Part shown: piece after piece, positions 1-6,114 of the stretch
How the letters are laid out: each line of letters starts with the position of its first letter
How positions within the stretch are numbered: the first letter of the stretch is position 1
Source: Methanomassiliicoccales archaeon
Lineage (GTDB): Archaea; Thermoplasmatota; Thermoplasmata; Methanomassiliicoccales; JACIVX01
DNA: 6,128 nt
NCBI GenBank assembly: GCA_024464195.1
Contig: JANHAK010000083.1
Coordinates: 1 to 6,128, forward strand
Direction: 5' to 3'
Translations under genes and position numbers: made by a program
Notes under the pieces: generated by a model
The model's database searches: none
What the model saw: the letters and a program-made list of their open reading frames with translations, nothing else
What the model was told of the DNA's origin: nothing

Positions 1-203
1 CTCTTTGCTTTTCATGTCTCTACATCGAGGAAAGACCCGAATTAGGCGTCAATGACGAGCTCATTTATTGCATCAAAAAGGATAAAATTTTAAGACCAAA
101 ATCCGAATGCGAATTTTACGTGAAATCGACGGATGAAACGCGGAACGCGCTACATAGTCAGATATATGGTGTCCTCTTTGAAGACGAGTTCGAAGATGAA
201 TAA
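1..203 (+). CDS. 3' end of a small four-cysteine protein (5' end outside window)
   Basis: An open frame runs from the window edge (first full codon at 3) to TAA at 201-203, giving 66 residues without an in-frame start, so the gene begins upstream. Four cysteines lie at visible residues 2, 5, 23 and 36 (C-x2-C-x17-C-x12-C, the last followed by EFY), a spacing that suggests a small metal-binding (zinc or iron-sulfur) fold. The protein ends in a strongly acidic tail, FEDEFEDE. Because the first CxxC is at the very edge, the missing N-terminus may be only a few residues, as in short archaeal Cys-rich proteins, but this cannot be seen here. The gene is convergent with the ATPase operon, its stop lying 8 bases from the opposing stop. 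I do not recognise the family and assign no function. Composition and codon use resemble the neighbouring genes, which supports real coding. Confidence 0.6.
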   Translation, partial: LCFSCLYIEERPELGVNDELIYCIKKDKILRPKSECEFYVKSTDETRNALHSQIYGVLFEDEFEDE

Positions 204-211
204 TTGAGGAT

Positions 212-913
212 TCAATCGGAAAATTCGAGCAAAGTCATCTTTGATTCTTGTTGAGCCTGCTTAATCTCGAATGGGATCCATTGTGTTGAGGTTGCATATC
301 CCCTCATATGCCTGATTCTCAGTCTTCGATTGAGATTCTCATCGAACTTTAGTTCGATCACACCATCGGCCATTGCCATGAGATGGTTGATCGTCCTATC
401 TTCGTGCACACCATCATGCACGGTGAATATAGCCATGCCGAGCTCGGATCGAATCCTGGAGGAGGATATCTGAAAGAACTTCAAAACGACATTGGTTTGG
501 TTGTAAAGAAATAGAGTTGAAAGAGAGTGCAGGAAAATCCTGATTGGCCGGCCGTACCCATTCGCTATCGCTGTCAGATTGAACATGATCCCTTCGATGT
601 CCGAGACCTTCCGCACGTAGTCTTCCGTGATTGATGAACGATCATCATACGATCCTAGGAGACTCGAATGGTAATCAATAATGAAGATTTTCTTCCCCAG
701 TAACTCATCAACAGGAACACCAAAAGCTTTCAAGAGAGAGACGACATCGCCAGGGAGAACATCGATTGTAACGAAAACAACAATATCACCTCTTTCAAGG
801 TAGCTCTGAGCAAGTCCGACATTGAACTCAAGAAGACCGATTCCCGGGCTTCCGATCATGAGAATCGATGATCTTTCTGGGAGTGCAATTCTTAACATAA
901 CCACCTCACTCAT
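212..913 (-). CDS. KaiC/RAD55-like RecA-fold protein with degenerate ATP site
   Basis: A 233-residue single-domain protein with the layout of KaiC/RAD55-type ATPases: a beta strand and P-loop position at about residues 17-29, an alpha/beta core, a Walker B position at 126-132, and a C-terminal 'maDGVIELKF...RRLRIRHMRG' segment (181-205) that matches the family's 'aDgvi.L...r.lri.K.RG' ending. The nucleotide site is unusual. The P-loop reads GSPGIGLLEF, with Leu-Leu where Lys-Thr/Ser is expected, and the Walker B segment reads IFLHSLSTL, with His129 in place of the usual Asp. This suggests a protein that does not hydrolyse ATP and acts as a regulatory or structural partner. It is the second gene of an operon: its ATG overlaps the upstream stop codon (ATGA, 910-913). 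An in-frame ATG at 898 (Met6), preceded by GAGGTGG, is a credible alternative start. Family membership is fairly sure; the cellular role is unknown. Confidence 0.8.
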   Translation of the reverse strand: MSEVVMLRIALPERSSILMIGSPGIGLLEFNVGLAQSYLERGDIVVFVTIDVLPGDVVSLLKAFGVPVDELLGKKIFIIDYHSSLLGSYDDRSSITEDYVRKVSDIEGIMFNLTAIANGYGRPIRIFLHSLSTLFLYNQTNVVLKFFQISSSRIRSELGMAIFTVHDGVHEDRTINHLMAMADGVIELKFDENLNRRLRIRHMRGYATSTQWIPFEIKQAQQESKMTLLEFSD

Positions 914-2445
914 AGAATGGGGACTAATGAAATATGACCACCAACTTTTTTCTCAGCAAATGTAAATGCGTTGCACTCGGTGAACGGCTTTTCCCCATAG
1001 AGTATGACCGTTCCACCCACTCTGTCAATCTTAAGATGAATTGTCGCGAGATCGGCAATCCGCTGCGTCGAGTCGGCGGAAGGGGGCGCGAGACCAACGA
1101 ATATTCCTTTATTCCGCCGGATTGAGGCGAGGTAATCCGCGAGCTGATCCATCACTTGGATTCCATAGATGGATTCCATCGTATCGAATCCCATTAATGT
1201 TAGGTATGGCTGGTGTGAATCTTGCAATGCAAATGCCAGATTCTGCCAGTTAAAGTCATCGTAAGCTGTTGAGCCTTCAATGGGTAAGACATATTTCGCT
1301 GCAGTTCCGATCTGAATTGCCTTCTCTGGGATTCTGACATTCCTCTCGAAATCGCCTTCGCTAACGATACCAACCATGCGATTCCTTAGATTCTCAGCGC
1401 TCGCCTTTCTCATCGGAACCCAAATGACGCCTCTCCCCTGCGCGACAAAGTTTGCAACCATCGAGTTTTCAATCGCGGTGCTAACGCTTGTCGGAATTGC
1501 ATGCCCAAGTTCCAAAAGAACGATCGAACCTTTTTCCAATCCTCCTCCCAAGATATGATCAATATCTTCGATGCCGCAAGACACCCGCTCTCCAGTGTCC
1601 GGAATCGGCGACCAGCCTTTCCACAGAGAGATATCTACGTCGGAGGTCCTACCGAAACTCTGAATCCTCCCGCCCCTAAGGGTGAAAATATATCGCATCT
1701 GCTGGATCTCACATCCCCTGAGTTTCATTATTTCGATTTCTCTTAACCTTCTCCTTTGGTATTCCAAAGACTTAAGCAGAACAACACCATCACCAAGATA
1801 ATCGAGCTGTGGATCAGCGCTTTCCAGAACGAATAAAACATTCGCACCGTAACCCTCGACTAAATCACTCTGAATTGTCAATATGATTTTTGCGCACGTT
1901 TCGCCGTACTTCTCAGCCAGTGCATCGATACTGTCAATCACGATCAGTTGTTTTGATTTCTCATTAGTCTCAACGATCTTGTAGATTGTCTCAAGCTCCC
2001 TCAAATCCCGGCCAATCTCCAACGAGATCTTAGCTTCCTTTCCTACAAGACTCTTAATTCCTTTCAGCTCAGTCAGTCCCAATTGTTTTTCCTTCTGATC
2101 TTTTGCCTCTAGCGTTCTATTTGATGAGATCGTAAATCGCGAGGTTTCTCCCCTTTGAAACTTTTCCTTAAGCCAGGGAAATTGCGAAAAGAGGGAATGA
2201 TCGGAAACGCGGGTCGAAAGGTAATAACTTCTTTCGATAGCGCTCAGCTCCTCTATTATCTGCAGAGCAAAGGTTGTTTTACCCGTACCAGCGCCCCCTC
2301 GGAGAATTAATGAATGACCGCCTTCTTTCATGAAGAAGGCAATTATTTCAGGCGGAAGTCTTGCTCTTGAATTCTCGGTTGTTCCTAATCCCGAAAGATT
2401 CTCGGCGGAATGCACCATCACTAATTGATTCGGAAAAGAACGCAT
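910..2445 (-). CDS. GvpD-like protein with two RecA/KaiC-like domains
   Basis: This 511-residue protein resembles the archaeal GvpD P-loop family, known from the gas-vesicle regulator of haloarchaea but also found widely in archaea without gas vesicles. Domain 1 (about residues 30-270) has an intact Walker A, GGAGTGKTT (50-58, Lys56), and Walker B, LIVIDSIDAL (167-176, Asp171), followed by a KaiC-type 'RRRLREIEIMKLRG' segment (231-244). A charged Lys/Glu-rich stretch at about 110-165 lies between the two motifs. Domain 2 (about 285-511) starts with a KaiC-like 'CGIEDIDHILGGGLEKGS' (290-307), but the P-loop position reads LELGHAIPTS, with no lysine, so it is probably catalytically dead. The C-terminus ('LYGEKPFTE...LVPIL') fits the family. 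It is the first gene of a - strand operon; no ribosome binding site precedes the ATG and a TATA-like box lies about 30 bases upstream, consistent with a leaderless transcript. No gvp structural gene is present, so a gas-vesicle role is not supported. Confidence 0.85.
   Translation of the reverse strand: MRSFPNQLVMVHSAENLSGLGTTENSRARLPPEIIAFFMKEGGHSLILRGGAGTGKTTFALQIIEELSAIERSYYLSTRVSDHSLFSQFPWLKEKFQRGETSRFTISSNRTLEAKDQKEKQLGLTELKGIKSLVGKEAKISLEIGRDLRELETIYKIVETNEKSKQLIVIDSIDALAEKYGETCAKIILTIQSDLVEGYGANVLFVLESADPQLDYLGDGVVLLKSLEYQRRRLREIEIMKLRGCEIQQMRYIFTLRGGRIQSFGRTSDVDISLWKGWSPIPDTGERVSCGIEDIDHILGGGLEKGSIVLLELGHAIPTSVSTAIENSMVANFVAQGRGVIWVPMRKASAENLRNRMVGIVSEGDFERNVRIPEKAIQIGTAAKYVLPIEGSTAYDDFNWQNLAFALQDSHQPYLTLMGFDTMESIYGIQVMDQLADYLASIRRNKGIFVGLAPPSADSTQRIADLATIHLKIDRVGGTVILYGEKPFTECNAFTFAEKKVGGHISLVPIL
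2320..2340. repeat. 21-base inverted repeat within the GvpD-like gene
   Basis: GCCTTCTT pairs with AAGAAGGC around a short TCATG centre: 8 perfect base pairs plus a possible G-T pair on a 3-base loop. On the - strand it encodes AFFMKEGG (residues 35-42), roughly 105-125 bases after the start codon. It could form a hairpin early in the mRNA, but the codons are ordinary and it may be coincidental. Confidence 0.3.
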
Positions 2446-2472
2446 AAATCTTTTCGATTCATTCTCGCAAAT

Positions 2473-2481
2473 GATATTATC
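2473..2481 (-). promoter_or_regulatory. Possible TATA box of the ATPase operon
   Basis: On the - strand the sequence reads GATAATATC, preceded by the purine/A-rich GAAAATAC (2489-2482) in the position of a TFB-recognition element. Its centre is about 32 bases upstream of the ATG at 2445, so transcription would start a few bases before the start codon. This fits the absence of a ribosome binding site. Judged by eye from A/T richness and spacing only. Confidence 0.35.
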
Positions 2482-2488
2482 GTATTTT

Positions 2489-2496
2489 CAATATTG
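2489..2496. promoter_or_regulatory. Palindrome CAATATTG between divergent promoters, possible operator
   Basis: A perfect 8-base palindrome lies between the two candidate TATA boxes of the divergent operons. A dimeric regulator bound here could affect both directions, but so short an A/T-rich palindrome can easily occur by chance. Confidence 0.15.
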
Positions 2497-2506
2497 CCTT
2501 CTACAC

Positions 2507-2518
2507 AAAAAGTATTAA
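2507..2518 (+). promoter_or_regulatory. Possible BRE/TATA element of the glmU-like/glmS operon
   Basis: AAAAAGTATTAA is the most TATA-like stretch upstream of the + strand operon. A start site about 25 bases downstream of its centre falls near 2540, giving a leader of about 17 bases that contains the ribosome binding site at 2542-2549 and leads into TTG 2557. On this reading the ATG at 2533 would lie upstream of the transcript start. It departs from a strong archaeal box A, so the call is tentative. Confidence 0.3.
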
Positions 2519-2541
2519 GATAGAAAACTGAAATGCAATCA

Positions 2542-2549
2542 GAGGAGGA
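2542..2549 (+). promoter_or_regulatory. Ribosome binding site that points to the TTG start
   Basis: GAGGAGGA is a strong match to the complement of the 16S rRNA 3' end. It ends 7 bases before TTG at 2557, whose reading frame begins with the family's usual N-terminus, MKAVILAAG. The in-frame ATG at 2533 lies upstream of this site and has no such sequence before it. Confidence 0.75.
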
Positions 2550-2556
2550 CACAGGC

Positions 2557-3747
2557 TTGAAAGCAGTCATTCTGGCAGCCGGGGAAGGGATGAGACTTCG
2601 CCCTTTCACTTATTCACGCCCTAAGCCTATGCTGCCAATTGGTAATAGGCCGATTCTCGAGTACATTGTCGATGCCCTTGTATCAAACGACATTAAGGAT
2701 ATCATTATGGTTGTTGGATACAAGAAAGAAAAGATCATGTCTTATTTTCAGGATGGAGCGAGGTTTGACGCGAGAATTTCATATGCTTTTCAGGAAAAGC
2801 AAATAGGGACCGCACACGCCCTCATTGCAGCAAAACACTTTTTGGATGATAATTTTGTTGTCCTTGCAGGGGATAATCTTATCGATTCAAGGATCGTGTC
2901 TGACCTTTTACACAATGGCAGAATACCCTCTATCCTCGTGACTGAAAGTGATATTCCCTCGAAATATGGTGTTGTTCAATTGGAAGGTAATAAGATCACA
3001 TCCATTGTCGAGAAACCTGAAGTCATGGTCGGTAATATCATCAGCACTGGAGTATATCTTTTCAATCATGAGATTCTTAACGCAATCGAAATAGAAATGT
3101 GTGCTGGCGCTCTTGGCATCACAAACGCGATACAGAAAATGCTTGGAAAACAGGACATCTATGCGGTAAAAACTGATGGGAAATGGATCGACGTCGTATA
3201 CCCGTGGGATATCATCAAAGTCAATGCTATGGCGCTTTCGTCTGAGGGGCAAACAATTTCAGGTGTTGTTGAAGATAATGTGATGATCAAAGGCCCTGTC
3301 GTAATTGGAGCGGGGACAAGAATCAGATCGGGCACATACATCAATGGACCTGTTCTCATTGGGGAAGGCTGTGAAATCGGGCCACATGTGAGTATTTTTC
3401 CAACGACGAGCATCGGTAACAACGTGCGTATCGACCCATATACTTACGTCTCTAACTCAGTCATTATGAATAATGTATGCATTGGATCACATTCGCATCT
3501 TTCACACACCGTCATTGATGAGGGAGTCATGATTGCATCAAGTCTGAGCTGTGTCTGCGGTCAGGCATTTGCGAAAATAGATGATGATTTTTTCAAATTG
3601 GACAATATTGGGGCAATGATCGGAGAGGACACGATCATCGGTTCGCACGTTGCGATCGCCCCTGGAACGATTGTCGGTGCTGGCTGTCGGATTTCTGACG
3701 GTGTAAGACTTTCTGGGAATCTAGAAAACAAGTGTGTCGTGGTTTGA
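2557..3747 (+). CDS. GlmU-like sugar-1-phosphate nucleotidylyltransferase with beta-helix tail
   Basis: From TTG 2557 the protein has 396 residues (404 from ATG 2533). The N-terminal Rossmann-like nucleotidyltransferase domain (about 1-230) opens with MKAVILAAGEGMRLRPFT and RPKPMLP, the NTP-binding signature. It then shows GTAHAL, the metal-binding GDN (about residues 105-107), VEKP and the GVYLF and KWIDVVYPWD motifs. From about 235 on, hexapeptide repeats (GPVVIGAGTRI, GPVLIGEGCEIG, GAMIGEDTIIGSHVAIAPG) form a left-handed beta-helix. This matches archaeal bifunctional UDP-GlcNAc pyrophosphorylase/GlcN-1-P acetyltransferases, and glmS following with zero spacing supports a role in UDP-GlcNAc synthesis. 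However, the archaeal acetyltransferase hallmark PHLSYVGDS and the later NLRFD stretch are missing, so acetylation, and even the exact sugar (glucose- or mannose-1-phosphate are alternatives), is uncertain. A methionine occupies the usual Thr/Ser of the GxGTR loop. TTG is preferred because of the strong upstream ribosome binding site. Confidence 0.88.
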   Translation: MKAVILAAGEGMRLRPFTYSRPKPMLPIGNRPILEYIVDALVSNDIKDIIMVVGYKKEKIMSYFQDGARFDARISYAFQEKQIGTAHALIAAKHFLDDNFVVLAGDNLIDSRIVSDLLHNGRIPSILVTESDIPSKYGVVQLEGNKITSIVEKPEVMVGNIISTGVYLFNHEILNAIEIEMCAGALGITNAIQKMLGKQDIYAVKTDGKWIDVVYPWDIIKVNAMALSSEGQTISGVVEDNVMIKGPVVIGAGTRIRSGTYINGPVLIGEGCEIGPHVSIFPTTSIGNNVRIDPYTYVSNSVIMNNVCIGSHSHLSHTVIDEGVMIASSLSCVCGQAFAKIDDDFFKLDNIGAMIGEDTIIGSHVAIAPGTIVGAGCRISDGVRLSGNLENKCVVV

Positions 3748-5538
3748 ATGTGCGGCATCGTCGGATATACAGGCCCAAGAGAGGCTATCGAAATATTGCT
3801 CGATGCGCTGAAAAGACTCGAATACAGAGGATATGATTCCGCTGGATTGGCGGTCTTGGAAAATGATATCCAGATTGCAAAGGACAGGGGAGAGATCTCA
3901 CAGTTAGAAAAGAGTGTCCCGAAGCTTCGTGGGACGGTTGGGATTGGCCACACAAGATGGGCAACGTGCGGCAAACCATCGAAAGAGAACGCACATCCTT
4001 TCCTCGATTGCTCTGGTAATTTCGCACTTGTGCACAACGGCATTATCGAAAATCACCGTGAATTGAGACGGGAGCTCGAAGCTGAAGGGCATCTTTTCAC
4101 GTCGGAGACTGATACAGAAGTTCTCGTTCACTTGATAGAAAAATATTATGATGGAAACATAGAGAAAGCGGTGAGAGAATCGCTGAAAAGAGTCAAAGGA
4201 ACTTATGCCATTGCGGTCATTGAAAAAGGATCACGAGAGATCATTGCGGCAAGAAAAGAAAATCCATTGGTCGTGGGTCTCGGTGTTGGTGAGAATTTTG
4301 TTGCTTCTGACGTGACCGCACTCTTGAATTACACCAATAAGGTGATTTACGTAATGGATGGGGAATACGCTGTCATTTCGCCAATCGGCGTAAGACTATA
4401 CGATAGCTCGGGCAATGTGATTTCTAGAACGCCTAGTCTCGTCACTTGGACTATCGAAGATGCCCAGCGTGGCGGATTTGAACACTATATGCTCAAAGAA
4501 ATTTTTGAGCAACCAGCATCGATTCATAATTCTCTTCTCGGAACGCTTGATGGTATCGAAGAAGGAGAATTACTTCAAAACGTAAATTTTGATTCAGTGA
4601 AGATCATCGGTTGCGGTTCATCGTATCATGCTGCGATGGTTGGAAAGTATATTATCGAGTCCCTCGCCCACATTCCCGTTACGCTGGAACTTTCATCGGA
4701 GTACAGATATTCGCATGGTACGCGAGAAAGCCCACTAGTCATTCTCATTAGTCAGAGCGGTGAAACGGCTGACACGCTCGCTGCAGCCAGAGAAGCAAGA
4801 AAAAGGGGATGTCGTACTCTTGCGATCACAAATGTCGTTGGCAGTACTATTACACGAGAAGTTGACGAAGTCTTTTACACAAAAGCCGGTCCTGAAATTG
4901 GAGTGGCAGCGACGAAGTCCTATATTACACAACTCATTGCTCTCTATCTCGTAGGCATGAGAATTGGATATGTTCAAAGGACACTTTCGCATGAATTACT
5001 GAGGTCGATGAAAGATCAATTGAGAATAATGCCTCGACAGGTCAACGCCGTTCTCGATAACAAGGAGATCGTGGAGGAAGCATCGGATCTCCTTGTAAAT
5101 GCAAGGAATGTATTCTTTATCGGTCGCAATATCAACTATCCCACGATGCTTGAGGGGGCGCTCAAGCTTAAGGAAATCTCGTACATACACGCAGAAGGAT
5201 ATGCGGCTGGAGAACTCAAACACGGCCCTCTCGCCCTACTAGACGAAAATACACCCGTTGTCGCATCATGCATTCGAGATCATACTTATGAAAAGATGAT
5301 GTCGAATATTTCTGAGGTCGCTGCAAGGGATAGCCCGGTTCTTGCGATCGGATACGAAGGCGATCGTGACTTGATGGCAATCGTTGATCGTTTTATAGGA
5401 ATTCCGAAAGTCAATCCCCTGTTTTCGCCAGTTCCATTGACAGTTGTTCTGCAACTCTTGGCGTATTATACGGCAAGAAAGAGAGGGTGTCCGATAGACA
5501 AACCCAGAAACCTCGCGAAGAGCGTGACAGTGGAGTGA
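3748..5538 (+). CDS. glmS: Glutamine--fructose-6-phosphate aminotransferase (isomerizing)
   Basis: GlmS converts fructose-6-phosphate and glutamine to glucosamine-6-phosphate and glutamate in the cytoplasm, the entry step to UDP-GlcNAc. The 596-residue length is close to the roughly 610 of bacterial GlmS. The N-terminal Ntn glutaminase domain begins MCGIVGY, with Cys2 as nucleophile after Met removal, then EYRGYDSAG, HTRWAT (68-73), HNGIIEN and SETDTEV. Two SIS domains follow: GCGSSYH (288-294), SQSGET (335-340) and AGPEIGVAATKSY in the first; LEGALKLKEISYIHAE with Lys473 and Glu476, and ELKHGPLAL with His492, in the second. The tail PRNLAKSVTVE carries the conserved sugar-site lysine (Lys591). 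Two usually conserved histidines of the glutaminase domain are replaced: WATHG reads WATCG (Cys74) and NAHPH reads NAHPF (Phe85). The ATG directly follows the TGA of the GlmU-like gene with no clear ribosome binding site, suggesting translational coupling. Its stop abuts the opposing Cas4-like gene. Confidence 0.97.
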   Translation: MCGIVGYTGPREAIEILLDALKRLEYRGYDSAGLAVLENDIQIAKDRGEISQLEKSVPKLRGTVGIGHTRWATCGKPSKENAHPFLDCSGNFALVHNGIIENHRELRRELEAEGHLFTSETDTEVLVHLIEKYYDGNIEKAVRESLKRVKGTYAIAVIEKGSREIIAARKENPLVVGLGVGENFVASDVTALLNYTNKVIYVMDGEYAVISPIGVRLYDSSGNVISRTPSLVTWTIEDAQRGGFEHYMLKEIFEQPASIHNSLLGTLDGIEEGELLQNVNFDSVKIIGCGSSYHAAMVGKYIIESLAHIPVTLELSSEYRYSHGTRESPLVILISQSGETADTLAAAREARKRGCRTLAITNVVGSTITREVDEVFYTKAGPEIGVAATKSYITQLIALYLVGMRIGYVQRTLSHELLRSMKDQLRIMPRQVNAVLDNKEIVEEASDLLVNARNVFFIGRNINYPTMLEGALKLKEISYIHAEGYAAGELKHGPLALLDENTPVVASCIRDHTYEKMMSNISEVAARDSPVLAIGYEGDRDLMAIVDRFIGIPKVNPLFSPVPLTVVLQLLAYYTARKRGCPIDKPRNLAKSVTVE

Positions 5539-6114
5539 TCAGGCCAATCTTTCAGGACAAATCGTTCGTCTTGAACATGAGGCGCACTTGCCCACCCTGT
5601 GATGGTTTCGATGAACGACGCCAGTTCTTAATAGATTTCGCATTTCTTCGATTTTTGCAAGAATTAATTTTTTAAGTTCTTCATCGTAATCAATTTCATA
5701 CTCGACGTCGTCGTATTTTAGAATGCCATGAGATACTTTCGCCCCGTTTTCTTCGAGAAGCAGACAATAAGCCCCCACTCTTAGTATATGAGAAAAAAGC
5801 GGACCTTGCGGCTTTCGTCCAGTTTTGACCTCAACAGGAACTGCCTCACCATCGATCTCAATCACATAATCTGGTTTCCCGGTGAGACCATATTTTTCAG
5901 ATTTGAATAATTTCGAACCCTTGCCGCCAATGTAAATAATTTTACCTCTGATTAGCTGCTCCTTTCTTTTCCTCGAGGCGATGTGACTTGCCCTCAAAGA
6001 AAGGTAAAGGGCAATATTGGCGGCGATCAACCAAAGAAGCGCCAAGAATTCATATATCAACGCAATACGAGGTTCAATTCCGAGTATTGTAACGGCATTG
6101 AGTGCTATAATCAT
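5539..6114 (-). CDS. Membrane-anchored Cas4/RecB-like PD-(D/E)XK nuclease, start uncertain
   Basis: At 191 residues this resembles the Dna2/Cas4 (DUF83) branch of PD-(D/E)XK nucleases. Visible core motifs are GKPDYVIEIDG (Asp82) and VPVEVKTG (Glu95, Lys97), a metal-binding D...ExK set, then an AYCLLLEE helix. The C-terminal CASCSRRTICPERL (Cys177, Cys180, Cys186) is the C-x2-C-x5-C triplet that in Cas4 ligates an iron-sulfur cluster. Residues 17-40 form a strongly hydrophobic segment followed by RASHIASRKRK, consistent with a membrane anchor and a cytoplasmic nuclease domain. The usual N-terminal cluster cysteine is not visible, and the Q of the Q-x3-Y motif appears to be Arg112. The frame stays open upstream of the ATG at 6114 (Ala-Val-Ile-Ala) to the window edge, so the true start, and perhaps another hydrophobic helix, may lie outside. 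No CRISPR array or other cas gene is nearby, so a stand-alone repair or nucleic-acid-processing role is more likely than adaptation. Confidence 0.8.
   Translation of the reverse strand: MIIALNAVTILGIEPRIALIYEFLALLWLIAANIALYLSLRASHIASRKRKEQLIRGKIIYIGGKGSKLFKSEKYGLTGKPDYVIEIDGEAVPVEVKTGRKPQGPLFSHILRVGAYCLLLEENGAKVSHGILKYDDVEYEIDYDEELKKLILAKIEEMRNLLRTGVVHRNHHRVGKCASCSRRTICPERLA
5652..5673 (+). terminator. Possible oligo-T terminator for the glmU-like/glmS transcript
   Basis: Two T runs on the + strand, TTTTT at 5652-5656 and TTTTTT at 5668-5673, lie 114-135 bases beyond the glmS stop, inside the 3' part of the opposing gene. Archaeal RNA polymerase can end transcription at such runs without a hairpin. 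Because the two convergent genes have no bases between them, a terminator for glmS would have to fall inside the opposing gene. Weak evidence: run length and position only. Confidence 0.25.

Noticed and set aside
204..211. Terminator between the convergent partial gene and the ATPase operon
   Set aside because: Only 8 bases separate the stops, with no T run or hairpin there.
934..1746. Several short + strand open frames opposite the GvpD-like gene
   Set aside because: All are under 85 codons, overlap each other, have low-complexity translations and lie antisense to a clear domain; shadows.
212..2445. Gas-vesicle gene cluster suggested by the GvpD-like protein
   Set aside because: No gvpA, gvpF/L, gvpN or other gas-vesicle gene is in the window; GvpD-like ATPases occur widely in archaea without gas vesicles.
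2908..3252. Open frame of 114 codons on the - strand inside the GlmU-like gene
   Set aside because: Fully antisense to conserved nucleotidyltransferase sequence, with no family resemblance; a shadow frame.
3725..3747. Independent ribosome binding site for glmS
   Set aside because: The bases before ATG 3748 (GTGTGTCGTGGTTTGA) contain no convincing GGAGG-like match; coupling to the upstream stop explains initiation better.
3561..4043. Open frame of 160 codons on the - strand across the glmU-like/glmS junction
   Set aside because: It lies wholly antisense to two well-supported genes, its protein is rich in Ser/Pro with no recognisable motif, and it has no promoter or ribosome binding site; a shadow of coding-frame bias.
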